Of a stretch of DNA of 64,000 bases, positions 12,501 through 22,568 are shown in pieces. The position numbers and the translations under genes were made by a program. Within the stretch, counting starts at the first letter, position 1. Each line of letters opens with the position of its first letter. Location: contig NC_079882.1 of assembly GCF_029227915.1 (NCBI RefSeq), forward strand, positions 4,526,001 through 4,590,000, in the 5' to 3' direction. The DNA is from Hydractinia symbiolongicarpus. Its lineage: Eukaryota; Cnidaria; Hydrozoa; Anthoathecata; Hydractiniidae. The notes below the pieces were generated by a model that saw only the letters and a program-made list of their open reading frames with translations, had not been told where the DNA came from and did no database searches.

Positions 12501-14909
12501 AAGTATTTCACAGTTTCTTAAGGCGGATTGTGGTTTCTCTGAAAAATTTCAGTTTTACACATGCTGCAGCACCAACTGTATTTTGTTTATATCTTAATAG
12601 CATCTGCAATTAATCATTGGACACATGTAAAAACTTATAATCTTGCCTATATTGCCACTTTTAAGGCTCTAATAAGTGTTTATATGTGAAAAAAAAATTT
12701 TGCTAGCGTATTTAAAATATTGTTGAAGATAAGTATGTATCCATGCTCAGATGTTCAAAATGCTAAGCATATTGAGGCTGAAGCTATTTTACCCCATTTT
12801 TATTGAAAAGTGTGTACTGGAGTGACCACTCCCTGAAAGAACTGGCAAATTTGAAAAATGTATTTAGTTCTTGGAAACCTGAAAAAAAAGTCCTTTAATC
12901 TCTGTTTTTTCTTCTGTTCTACCTCTGTTTTTTTCTCTTGTTGAATGCTGCCTCTAATAATTAAATGTGAGTTTTTTAAGTACAGACTTATATAATAGAT
13001 TCCATTGAACTCTTTATTTTGTAACCTCTGTATACATTGCTACAACTCGAATCAACTGTTAATTCAAGTTACAAAGGTTTGGCTAAATGATCAAAATTTA
13101 ATTTGATCAGTTGATTTCACGAGATTTTTTAAAGTCATCGTTTCCTTTCACCCTAACATCTCATTCATCTCCAGCTCTAGTCGCTTGTTGGAAGTTATAA
13201 ATATTAAATATCTTTTTATTTTACTCTTTTCTGTTTTCTCCAGGTCAGTGGAGCTTAATATTATTATTGTATAAAAACTTTACTTTGTTATGAATAATAT
13301 ACTGACTACATCTTGTGTTTTTCAGCAAGCCACAGAAAATCCTGCATCTGCAGCAAAACTGTCAGTTGCACATCATCAAGTAAAGAGCTCCTCGATGAAT
13401 GATTTGTTGTCCTTGGATCATCCTGGACCAACCACACCAGATGTAAAACCATCTGCAAGCAGTAATGATTTACTCAACTTCGGCTTAGTAAGTGTGTTGT
13501 TTATCACACGTGTGAATTTAGAGTAAATTCATCTAGCTATGGTGATATATCTAACGCCCAAGATATTTTTACCCTTTTTTTAGTTTTCTGATCCCGTTCC
13601 TACGCAACAAGCACCAGATCCGTTTCAGTTGAATGATCAGTCAAATAGTTTACTGCAAACTCACAGTACAAACGACCCATTTCAAAATAGTGAAGTAAAA
13701 AACGAATCGCCAAAATCAACAAAAGGTTTGTGCAGTTTACATTTAATTCTCTGATATGTTTGATATTGTTTGTATTTTTGTGTAGTTTTTTTGGATGTGT
13801 TCTCCTTATTCTACAATCTTTACATTTCCTTTTTTTTTCTTCATGGAGTTTAAAAGTTTTTGAACGAAATAATCTCATTTGGTTTAGAATCTATAATGTC
13901 GTTGTATTCGAGTGGGAACACTGGTCAACAGAAAATGTTTGGTGTACCAGGTGGTGTCTATATGAATCAACAACAAATGCCTTCACAACAAATGTACGCA
14001 GGATACCCTCAGAAGACTATGCCCAACCAGGTATGAGTAATTACACTTACCCTAAAATAAGGCCATGTATGAGCTTCTGATATATTGGTGGATTTTCAGG
14101 GGGATCCTTTTTTGGTAAGGAAAGGGAAATGATTCTGAAAATATTTTGACTTGTCAGTCCAGTATTTTCTATTTCGATATGATTGTTTATCATGTCGTGA
14201 ACCTGAGGATTTACGTTCTGCGACGTTTCGAGACATTCGAATGTTTCATCTAATTCGCATTGCCCGATGATGAGAGGAGGATCCACGACATGATAAACAA
14301 TCATATCGAAAAAGGGAAATGATATTACTGCAGTATTGTTTTAGGAATAGAATAAATGATTGACACCACCTGTGAACTGAAATACATATTGTGTCGTAGT
14401 GTGTTTTACCTTTATTGTTTTTCCTTTTCTAGATGACGCATATGAACGCACAAATGCAGCACATGAATTTAAATACTGGTCCCCAAATGCACATGATGCA
14501 ACAGCAAAATCAGCAACAAACAGGCTTTGGTCAGCAAGGAGGTTATAACCAACTAGGGTACAATCAAGGTTTTAACCAACCTCAAGGTAATTACAATCAA
14601 CGATTTAATGCGGCGAACCAGTTCACCCAGCAAGGTTACAACACAAATATGTACGGTAATGTGATGAATCAGCAAGTGGGAGGGTTTAATCGTCCATCCT
14701 TCCCAAGCAACATGCAACAAAGTCATGTAGGTAACACGATGGGAAAAAATGTAATGGGGAACACTGCTTGGTCAGCTAACCAAAACTTGTCTGGAGGAAT
14801 GGCGCAACAACAACAGTTACGGGCTAACGGTAATGTGTCGATGAACTTTAATATGAATAGTGGAATGAATAGTATGGGACATACAATGAATAATCAACTG
14901 TGGAATTAA
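574..14909 (+). CDS. SMAP: Stromal membrane-associated protein (SMAP-type ArfGAP), 9 exons
   Basis: ArfGAP that stimulates GTP hydrolysis on Arf proteins and links to clathrin in endocytic or endosomal traffic (family knowledge). Exons: 574-688, 10295-10428, 11295-11380, 11650-11791, 11864-11962, 13326-13487, 13584-13725, 13888-14030, 14433-14909. All have GT/AG borders and matching phases and give a 499-residue protein, close to vertebrate SMAP1/2. The ArfGAP zinc finger is visible as C32, C35, C52, C55 with the arginine finger at R60 (motif [13 protein letters not shown]). A clathrin-box-like LLSLD lies at residues 219-223. A SMAP-typical SIMSLY motif follows in exon 8 and the C-terminus is a Q/N/M/G-rich tail. 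Intron 1 (9.6 kb) is expanded by transposons. A 3' part (exons 6, 7, 9) is duplicated at 28122-29207. SMAP1 versus SMAP2 cannot be decided. Confidence 0.93.
689..1680 (+). other. SMAP intron 1, proximal part
   Basis: Noncoding AT-rich intron sequence. A patch at about 1128-1200 repeats short TACCCGTC blocks and a GTCTGTC run, resembling an old interspersed repeat. The stretch around 1365-1470 is an inverted relative of 45745-45850 in FAM135 intron 1, so it is a dispersed repeat. No gene seen. Confidence 0.4.
1882..4996 (+). pseudogene. RTE endonuclease / reverse transcriptase ORF (broken)
   Basis: Encodes an APE-type endonuclease ([30 protein letters not shown], the late SQHRLLVCD histidine) followed by reverse transcriptase ([11 protein letters not shown]; catalytic YADD at 4099-4110). 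A PHD-like C4HC3 finger (about 4268-4410) follows RT, and the RTE C-terminal domain ([12 protein letters not shown]) comes last. Two lesions break it: an in-frame TAG at 3121-3123, with homologous sequence continuing in the same frame, and one extra A in the A-run near 3884-3890 that shifts the frame so the RT core continues from about 3890. The final residues are separated by the nested transposon, resuming at 8590. The copy should not be able to mobilise itself. Confidence 0.85.
5414..7266 (-). CDS. Pogo/Tc1-like DDE transposase of transposon 1
   Basis: Two exons, 7146-7266 and 5414-7026, join in phase (donor CAG|GTTAG, acceptor TTTTAG) to give 577 residues; the start is the ATG at 7266. 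The DDE_1-type catalytic core has D258 (IINIDQTP), D374 (LLIMDVFTG) and D410 ([10 protein letters not shown]), so the last two acidic residues are 35 apart (DD35D). The N-terminal half is basic and helical, probably DNA-binding. The C-terminus is strongly acidic ([10 protein letters not shown]), as in transposon 2. No stop or frameshift is seen, so the gene may be intact and recent. It would cut and paste elements with the flanking terminal repeats. The exon 1 start is the less certain part. Confidence 0.85.
7267..7703. promoter_or_regulatory. Divergent intergenic region of transposon 1
   Basis: A 437-bp AT-rich stretch lies between the start codons of the divergently read transposase (-) and HIRAN-like gene (+). 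It probably carries both promoters. No specific element was recognised. Confidence 0.4.
7704..8318 (+). CDS. HIRAN-domain-like accessory protein of transposon 1
   Basis: Intact single-exon gene of 204 residues starting at a good ATG. Residues about 8-115 resemble a HIRAN domain: VRGFHYY at the start, a D/N..FAIK strand, then VGHLPREIS at 58-66, and a late GGLEIACEV strand. In HLTF/Rad5 the HIRAN domain binds DNA 3' ends and single-stranded DNA (family knowledge). A lysine-rich stretch (PKRKKKK) could be a nuclear signal, and the extreme C-terminus AETVIVID resembles a SUMO-interacting motif. It reads away from the transposase toward the right terminal repeat. The same layout occurs in transposon 2. 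A role in transposition or repair of transposon ends is inference. Confidence 0.72.
   Translation: MSSTEKILKFSSAVRGFHYYQRLWFPREEETLNCYYEQDNAFDLFAIKTEQCDSGTTVGHLPREISRITKFILDMGARITATLTSTNYRRSPLVQGGLEIACEVTVRTPATIKNHMILDRYKELLNDYYIEPKDEEILGNFLALSTTNASPPEKETAPKRKKKKTTTNVNENIPDIRVMFRRQQKNHNKQNRDDAKAETVIVID
8695..10294 (+). other. SMAP intron 1, distal part with decayed second RTE fragment
   Basis: From about 8975 to 9130 and again from about 9505 to 9920 the sequence is a heavily mutated relative of the LINE at 3900-4575. It covers the reverse-transcriptase core, YADD region and finger region, with many stops. The gap at about 9131-9503 is an AT-rich insertion with repeated CAATAATTG-like motifs. 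From 9920 to 10294 nothing is recognised apart from the polypyrimidine tract and AG before SMAP exon 2. Confidence 0.6.
10429..11294 (+). other. SMAP intron 2
   Basis: Noncoding. A segment at about 10570-10605 containing 'attaagataaggtagccttta' recurs at about 50598-50620 in a FAM135 intron, so part of this intron is an interspersed repeat. Nothing else is recognised. Confidence 0.4.
11963..13325 (+). other. SMAP intron 5; contains the left edge of duplication copy A
   Basis: AT-rich intron without a recognisable gene. Sequence similarity to 27028 onward begins at about 12345, which marks the left breakpoint of the segmental duplication. Confidence 0.55.
14172..14311. mobile_element. Short fold-back/MITE-like element in SMAP intron 8
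   Basis: A perfect 28-bp inverted repeat bounds it: it begins TTTCGATATGATTGTTTATC at 14172 and the complementary arm ends at 14311. Inside is part of the longer palindrome seen complete at 28548-28716 in copy B. It is therefore an internally deleted fold-back element, with no coding capacity. Confidence 0.7.
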
Positions 14910-16370
14910 CTAATTGTAGCTTAATTTCGTTAAGGTTATAAATTATTGCGGGCAGTAATAATTGTAGCATAGATATTTGCAGTTTTCGACTTCGCTAAGG
15001 ATTTTACGACAAATTATTTTGAGAGCTCAGTGTCAATTTTCAGTTATTTTTGCGGTTTGAGGGTTTGCTAAGGATTTTGTTACAATTTGAGATTTCAGTC
15101 AATTTGCTGTTTGTAACTGTTTTCGAACGCCTATTCGTGTTTAAAATATATTTGCGTATCGAAACATTAACAGCACTTTTTGCATGAACTGACATAAATT
15201 ATGTCAATTATGCACAAACTGACATAAATTATGTCACAATAATTCATATATTAATTTTTGTCCGCAATACTTTACAGCCTTTTAATGTTAATTTTACGCA
15301 AAGTTGTATAGTGAAGTGAATTTCAAACCCATCCAATGATAATTCTCTTTTCCTGCATATCATTTATTATTTTTAGATTTTAATCCCCCTATTATGTTTG
15401 CATTTTAACCTGATTTTTGTAGCATTTTACTTCATTGTTATTTTCCATCGATAATCAATATTTTTTTTTGATCAAACGTTTTTGTTGTTAGCCTAAAGTG
15501 AACGTGTGAACAATTTTAGCGGGTTTATTGAGACGAACTTGAGAAGCACTAACATTGTTATATATTTCTTTAAATTTGTAAATTTCGATTGGTTGCAGGG
15601 AAATGAATGTTAAATTTCATAGAGCTTTTTTGTTTTGTTTTAATTATTCTCACAAATAAAATCTTTTTTACCGCACGCTGATTAACTTTAAGTGAATTTT
15701 TTTTTGGTGTGAAATTAATTTAAAGATTGATTAAATTGGGATTTCTGTTTTTTTAAAAACAAACTTTTAAAAGTGGAGTCGAAAATTGAAATATTTCGTT
15801 ATTTTTTCGCTTTTGTCAGATCGCAAAATTTCATTTTCGGATTCCTACAGGACCGCGTAAACCGAAATCGAAAAATAATGCATTCACGCTTTTTCAACAC
15901 AAAAAGAACTGTCTAGGGACGAGATTGACGTAGACCTATTGAAAAAAATGTAGGAATTTGCGTCGCCTGTTGTGAACTTTTGTAAAAAAGGTTTTCATTG
16001 GAAATAGTAGGAAGTAAAAAACTGGCACAATTAACGGGTTCATCATCATTCCCCTGATACGTGTAAGCGTTGTGAGTTTTAATTTTAAATGCAGGTAAGA
16101 TATATCCCACATTTCAAACTCACTCAAACTCCAAAATCACTAGCTTTCGTCAAAATCGTATGCCACTCTTTTTGCATTCCGAGATTGTCAAAGAAAGGAC
16201 CCGCGAACCCGCTATATTTTTCATCCATCCAACTCCTCCAATTTTAAGATATTTTTAGTTTGGTTATGAGTCTGTATTGTGGGTGTTCAAAATGGATGCG
16301 CACAGCTTCTTCCAAACCTTCAGTATGCACGCTTTTTCTTTTTAATTATTATTATTATTATTCCGAATAT
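14910..16370 (+). other. SMAP 3'UTR and intergenic spacer
   Basis: A polyadenylation signal AATAAA is at 15655-15660, giving a plausible 3'UTR of about 760 bases. Two direct copies of the near-palindrome GACATAAATTATGTC occur close together at about 15190-15235 and are conserved in copy B. Nothing else is recognised. Confidence 0.5.
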
Positions 16371-16379
16371 TTATATAGG

Positions 16380-16605
16380 ATAAAACCACTTCATGGTTGG
16401 GAACACTGTTATCAACGTGGGTCCTGTGTTCTGAATATATGCATTAGGTATACACCAGCATTGCCTACCCAATTTCCCATACATGACAGGGGTTGACCCG
16501 TAGCTGTGATGAAGACACTTGCTAAACATGCCCGCGCTGTGGACCGAACCACGGACCTTGTGATTGCGAAGCGAACTCCATAACCACAAGGCCACACGCC
16601 ACAAG
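16380..16605 (-). repeat. tRNA-derived SINE (family 1)
   Basis: The minus strand carries a tRNA-like RNA polymerase III promoter: a box A-like segment complementary to 16578-16597 (GTGTGGCCTTGTGGTTATGG) and box B GGTTCGGTCC complementary to 16541-16550. A body follows toward 16380. The matching copy in the second duplication unit lies at about 30805-31033, so it predates the duplication. Confidence 0.6.
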
Positions 16606-17044
16606 AACATCCTTTAAGAATAAGACAGGAATCACAAGTTAAAAACAATAGAGAATTAAGAATAATGACCATCCTGAACCAACCTCGAAAATTACTTTTT
16701 GGGGTTTATCTTAAAAGAGGACGGGGACGAGAATGCATAGATTGCACCAATTAAAGTTCATGAATAACGATCCTAAAATCTTAACCACTTCTCAACAAAT
16801 TTGGAGAAAAATCTCGCAAAAATTTCTATCTTTAAGGTTTATACAAATTTCAAATAGGTTCTTTAAATATTTGTGTCATTTAAGCAGCAGGTCGAGATTT
16901 GATCCAATTCGCGTTAGCGTTGCTATTTTGTAACCACTTAATTTCCGGGGTAACATAATACGACATTAATGACTAGTTCACATTTTTCCCTAATTATAAT
17001 TATAATGGTATCTTATATTTACATCAGCCATAGTTTCTAAGAAA

Positions 17045-17977
17045 CTAATCGATTTCTTCAATTGAAATAATTCCTTGTGGCTTGTATGGATAGGGTAATT
17101 TACCGAACGGATTTTCATTGACAATGGCACCAGTTTTACTTATTAAAATGTCCACGATGGCCTTCTGGTCAGACGGGGCGACATGCATACAGCCATGACT
17201 ATTTGGCATTGGTTCCCCTTCATGCCAGCCATCCCACTGGCCAGTGTGCAATAAAATCCCAGTTCTATAGTTACTCAGAAAAGTATCACGTCCATCTATA
17301 CCAGTGTAGTTGTCTTTTCCAATTGCTGAATTCCCTTTTATACCTTTTACGACGCGCAAAACTGGGTATGGTCCAAACGACTTCACCAACTTATCAGGTT
17401 CCTTTGAATTCAAATCAAATGTGCTTAATCCTGTCGGTGTATTGCCATTCGTTGTCAGTTGGTTCAACTCGTTTCCTTTTGTTCCTGTCCCACCGCGAGT
17501 GTGAATGGTGAATTTGTATAAAACATCCCCGTTCCCTGCGTACAATGTGGCAGTTGTTTCGATATTCCGATCGCGGTGGATAGGTACATGCAGTTTATAC
17601 TTGCACCAATCAGGAATCGTCCCATCGTCCTTATACTGATCATGCATCAACAATTCGATGATTTTTTCTCCACTTGAAGGATTCAAAACTCCATCAACAG
17701 GTGTCAAATCAACGGATTTTTGAAAATACCTTAACGCATCTTCCGTACTTTTGTCAAACTCTCCGTTCGCGGTAAGATTTATGCCAGGATATCTTCTTAA
17801 AAGATTTTGCAGTATAACCACGTCCTTTCCTTCAGTTGCTGGATCAGTGAGCTTTAGAGTTCTTTTGAAGGGCAATGCTTTCGTCCAGTCGTCACCCATG
17901 ATAGGATGTTGATCAATTTTAGATATACACTGAAACAATAATAAGAAAACGATCAATGCAACTTCATTGTGCTCCAT
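17045..17977 (-). CDS. Secreted L,D-transpeptidase (YkuD) with peptidoglycan-binding domain
   Basis: Intronless gene of 310 residues starting at the ATG at 17977. Residues about 7-20 form a hydrophobic signal peptide (VALIVFLLLFQ). A PG_binding_1-like domain follows at about 45-110 (GKDVVILQNLLRRYPG...GEFDKSTEDALRYFQ). The C-terminal YkuD domain has the catalytic signature with H244 (LLHTG) and SHGC at 260-263, C263 being the nucleophile. In bacteria such enzymes form or swap 3-3 peptidoglycan cross-links. A secreted animal version could act on bacterial walls, but that is inference. The flanks are ordinary animal intron-rich genes and the gene is duplicated in step with them, which argues against contamination. 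Ancient acquisition from bacteria is likely. Copy B (31418-32403) is broken. Confidence 0.85.
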   Translation of the reverse strand: MEHNEVALIVFLLLFQCISKIDQHPIMGDDWTKALPFKRTLKLTDPATEGKDVVILQNLLRRYPGINLTANGEFDKSTEDALRYFQKSVDLTPVDGVLNPSSGEKIIELLMHDQYKDDGTIPDWCKYKLHVPIHRDRNIETTATLYAGNGDVLYKFTIHTRGGTGTKGNELNQLTTNGNTPTGLSTFDLNSKEPDKLVKSFGPYPVLRVVKGIKGNSAIGKDNYTGIDGRDTFLSNYRTGILLHTGQWDGWHEGEPMPNSHGCMHVAPSDQKAIVDILISKTGAIVNENPFGKLPYPYKPQGIISIEEID

Positions 17978-18664
17978 ATCTGCGTCCAACAATCTTAATA
18001 TTAAAATTGAAATACATATATAAACATATATCAGATTGTCAATACTCTCGTGCCTTTCACACTATGTAGTTTCAGCCTATGCAATTAGCGTTTCAGCTTG
18101 CCCTCCATCGCAGCTGATTTTATTAAATTATAGCACATGATGCTGCTAAAAAAAAAAAATCTCTACCGCAAAGGTTTTTATACTTTCAATAAAAATTTGA
18201 ATAGCTCAATAAATAAATTTAAGCAATTTCAAGATATTGACCCATCCATGTGTAGTCGAAAACAATCAACGACTACATTCTATTTGAGAAAACAGTTCCA
18301 TTTTAATGCTGACTGTTGATCTCTTTATGCTTGCTTTGAACTTTAACGACTAACATATTACTATCGTTTCATATCACTTTGCTGTAACTATGCTTCTATT
18401 GCGACATCGTGTCATACTATTGACAACTTTTTAACCAGGCATAATAAGGATGTCTGCAGAGTTTACTTATTAAAATACTGGGCACAAGTTTACACTTTCA
18501 GATTTTTATAAATACTTTGCATAGTGTAAAAACAAGTCTTGTTTATACAAGTCATGGTTTTTCTCAGAATATTTAAAAATGAAGATAAATAAGTTGTTTA
18601 TATTTAATATTTCTTTGGCAATATTATTTTGTTAAAGGCTAGATTACTAAGCAACTAATTTCTA

Positions 18665-19304
18665 GAGTGGCTCATACTTTTTTACTACACTTAGTATAAA
18701 CTTTAGACATAACTAGCTGGGATTACTTATTCGCAACTATTATCCGCAATGTCAATAAAAATGCGCTCACTCGCATTTCTTTATTCCGCATTTTGCACTC
18801 CCGATTTATTTTCTTCCCTTATATTTGACACAAACCTATTTTTAATATATTGCCATGTAATCTGGAAATGTAGCGTTTATTAGAAAAAAAGGTTTTATAG
18901 TATGTAAGCCATTGTCAGAAAAGAAAAACAAAAAGATGAAACAATAAATGAATTAGCACAATTAAAAAATAAAAGTAAAAACGCTATTATTGCTATATTG
19001 TGGAAGAACTACTTTGTTCATCACTAACATACTGCCTGGCAGTGAGCAGGATTCGATCCGCGGTCCCCAAAACTGGGAGCCGCAGACAAACCCACTACAC
19101 TACGTGCGGCAATATGTTAGTAATGAACTCAGATAGTTTAACCGGTTGGTGTGTATATATAGGTAAATATTTATCATTGCATATCCGTATTTCATTCTTA
19201 ACAAAGAATGCTTTACCTCGATCAGACCTCATTATTATTGCTATATTGTAGAAGAACTACTTTGTTCATCACTAACATACTGCCTGGCAGTGATAGCTCT
19301 TCTA
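18665..19304. mobile_element. 640-bp insertion present only in copy A, with nested tRNA-like SINE
   Basis: Copy B reads straight through at about 33100 ('ctaatttcta' then 'aatatgactt'), while copy A has 640 bp between, flanked by a TTCTA-like short repeat that looks like a target duplication. Inside, a segment of about 60 bp is repeated directly (about 18984-19045 and 19231-19293). A tRNA-like block on the minus strand (about 19041-19110) has box B GGATCGAATCC and box A-like TAGTGTAGTGGG. The insertion postdates the duplication, or was deleted cleanly from copy B. Confidence 0.6.
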
Positions 19305-20500
19305 CAATATGACTTACACGCATTATACTCGCCCGTCATGATCAGAGGTCTGATCGGGATGAAGCATTCTCTATTGAGAATGAAATACGGATGTGCAATG
19401 ATAAATATTCACCTATGTACTATTATTGCTACTTTTTTGTCAGCTTACCGCATATACTCAAACGGGCGCATCCCTTCAAAGAGCGCTCCCTGTTACTACC
19501 CATTAACTTCCCTTCATTAAGCGCTCTTGTTTTTAAACGGGAGAACTGGTTGACAAAAAAGTCAGAGATAGAACGCTCATCATGATTAAAAAAAAAACAA
19601 AATAATACAACGAAATTAGTTGTATTACCATTTGTATTTCGTACATACAGTTGAACTGCGATATGAATGTATAATTCGAAAACATTTAAAACAATTTAGT
19701 CACCGTGAAATTTTCTGAAATGCTCTTCAATTCATAAACAAAATTTCAAGTCCTTACAGAAAGATTTCGCTAACTCACGTTATTTAAACAAATGACTGAC
19801 CCGTCACCTCCAGGTTTTTTGCGTTTTTTATATATAAGGGAGACGAGAGTGAATAAATGACGTAACCGTTTAAGGCACTCGTTTATGTTTTTTAATACAC
19901 ACGTTTTTAAAAAAATACCAAAATTTTAACCAGGCTGGCCATTATTTCCTTATTGTTCTAAACAAAATACGTATTGTTGAATCTAAAATCCTAGCCTGAT
20001 ATTTTTGGAAGTAAATGTGCTTTGCTTGGTTAACACCACCATGATTTTGAGGACTCTCGGTAGCCATCTATTTTTCCATTTATTGTGTCTCTTGATAAAT
20101 AAAATTAATTACTTTGCTACTGATCTGAATTGATTCGTGATATTATTTTATTCATGCACAAGCTTCGGGACCTGCTACAGTATTTTAATAATAATATTTT
20201 TATTCGTAAATTGAGCACGTGTTAGCCAAGCATACTTCAGCAAAAAGTGAAAAAAATTATACAGACCATGGGTGTACAATTGCGGACCAGATTTTTAAAA
20301 TTAATTGTGAAGAGAAAGTTTGGGGCCACATGCAGAGAAGTGTTAAGTGCAGAAGAGAAGTGTTTGGATCATAGAAGAGAAGCGTTTTTAAATTGAAAGA
20401 ACCGTGAGCTAAAGGGACATCGTAGATGTTAGAAAGCATGGTTTCCGTTATTTTTAGGCTGGTAGTTTAATTCGAAGTACTTTTAAAAACAATTCCGTGG
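19305..20500. other. Spacer replacing the lost PGP 3' exons in copy A
   Basis: From about 19762 to 20430 copy A carries sequence unrelated to copy B (33528-34375), so the two terminal PGP exons are missing here. No gene, terminal repeat or RNA was recognised. Confidence 0.5.
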
Positions 20501-20522
20501 TGTAAAATATTTTTAAGCATAC

Positions 20523-22568
20523 CTGTCACCAAACATGACTGTTTTACTTGGATTGATATCACACCTAAACATATGTTCAATGCATGTTATAACAAAAGAC
20601 AAACATCTGATCTTAAACTCATAAATAATCAACATACAAAGATTTAGCTACGTCAAATAACAAACTATTTGGTTTCCCCAGAACGTTTGGTTCTCTTTGA
20701 GCTGCAGTTTGAACTGCTGAAACAATACAACCAGTACCTAATATAAAAATAAAAACGGTAGTTTAAAGAGAAAAATCAATTTCAAAACACAAAAGCAAAA
20801 TTAAACAACACAAAAAACATTACAACTGTAATGTGTGAGAAGCTCTACCTGGTGTAAACATGCCGTTTCCTACAGGAAATCTGTTGTCAGTATTTGTTGC
20901 AATGAATGGAAGACCTTTGGCCAGGTATTGCATTGCTTGTGAAATTTTATTTAAATTAAAATGTGGATCAAATCCAACAACAACAGCCTCTACCTAAAAA
21001 AACAGATAAGATATACCAATGCAAAAGACAAGGAAAAAATATAAAAATCTGAAATGTCAAACTTTATGCAATTATTATGAAACTATTCCAATGAACAAAG
21101 TAATATCTTAAGGTGGTGCAGCAATTCGACTCTGCATTACAGCAAAGTTATTTCAAGCTTTAGAATTACCATTTGGTGATAAAGATACTTACATCATCTT
21201 GTACTGTTACGTCATAATTTAGACAATAATGTTTAGTTTGGTCATTTTCAGGTAATTGTGGCTGCAAAAAAATTTTATTACGGATATATATGATTTAGTA
21301 CAATCAAAAGATAATATAATAATAAACTAGTCGTTAGCCCGCGGAAAAACCCATGGGGTCGCCCGTCCTTGAAATTAACCCATTGCAACAAAGTGGACAG
21401 AACAATATCGCATTTGGTATTGATGCGCATTTTAAATATTTTGTGTTTCCCCTACGGGACACGGCTTTCGCTGACACACAGAGACGATGGCTATTATTAA
21501 AGAAATTCTTATTTAAGCATAATAAAAAGAATCCAATGATAAATATCTAAGTTAAAAAGTTGGTTATTTTAATTATGCTTATAGTTTGTTTAATAATGTT
21601 TTTAAGTGATAGTACCACTGAAAAAAACTTACACCAAAACCTATAAATTCTATCCCAGCATTTTCAAATTCTGTTGCCATTCCAACATTTCCAATCATAT
21701 ATACTTTTCTCAATTTCAAAATATTTTTGACATAGGCTGCAGCTAAAAAAGCAGTGGATAATATTTCATTCTAAAAAAAATTGCATGAGAATTTTACACT
21801 GGAAACTGGAAGTAATGCTCAAAAGTTTCGTTTTTATTCAAAAACATAGCCTTAAATATTTAGTAACTAAATGGATATTAAACTTTGTAGAGTACATAAA
21901 CGCATAATAATAAATATCTATTTCTTGTTTATGTGACAATATGTATGAAATTAAGGTTGCAGTGTAAACAGTATATTATTACTAATAAGAAGGAACTAAC
22001 CTCTTCAATAGCAATTTCATATTTAAGGAATTTTTTTAAATAATCTTTTCTTGAGAAACTGCTATTATTTGTAACAAAGAATACCTTTTTATTCTAAAAG
22101 AAAACAAAAATTTTATCACTGTAAAATGAAAACTTGTCATACTGCATTCTATCAACTTGAGAAAAATAGCATGACTTGTGCTACAGCAGTAATTAAGAAA
22201 GGAAAGGGGATTTAAAATAACATTCAAACGATTTTACGCATATCAACATATGGAGGGTACCCCTCTTAATCCAGGCAGAAAACAGTTCTTACAATTATGA
22301 TTACATATCTAAATTAAATAACTATGAAATACCATAAGTTTTAATATCTTGATTGTTTTAATAGCACCAGGAATAGGTCCATAAGAATTCCATAAAACAC
22401 CTAAAAAAAAAATGTTTCCATAAATGCTTTTAGTTATCTGGTACTGCCAATCTACATAAATCCACAATTGTAAATGCAATTTAACTTACCATCACAATCA
22501 AAAAAGAATGTCTCTACTGTATTCATTAGGTTTTTAGCCACACTTTTGCTAATTTTATTAACAGCCAT
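20523..22568 (-). pseudogene. PGP: Phosphoglycolate phosphatase, copy A, 3'-truncated
   Basis: Eight exons match the first eight of the complete gene in copy B: 22490-22568, 22333-22400, 22001-22093, 21633-21770, 21193-21261, 20849-20993, 20638-20737, 20523-20564. All phases agree. HAD motifs I (FDCDG), II (VTNNSS) and III (LGKP lysine) are present. The reading stops after VMFGDR: the exons with the second aspartate of motif IV (ETD) and the C-terminus are absent. Without them the phosphatase should be inactive. Splice sites remain good, so a truncated transcript is possible. The complete partner is at 33807-36531. Confidence 0.85.

Noticed and set aside
14047-14304. 85-codon minus-strand frame over the SMAP exon 8/intron 8 border
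   Set aside because: It translates the fold-back element arms; not a gene.
17045-17977. Bacterial contamination as explanation for the YkuD gene
   Set aside because: Flanks are continuous animal sequence and the gene is duplicated together with SMAP exons and PGP.
19041-19110. Functional tRNA gene on the minus strand
   Set aside because: Box A and box B-like segments are present, but acceptor-stem pairing and the anticodon arm are poor and it lies in an insertion; a SINE head is more likely.
21353-21550. 65-codon frame inside PGP intron
   Set aside because: Lies within a repeat-like segment ('gcccgcggaaaaacccatgg') that is also present in copy B; no conserved product.
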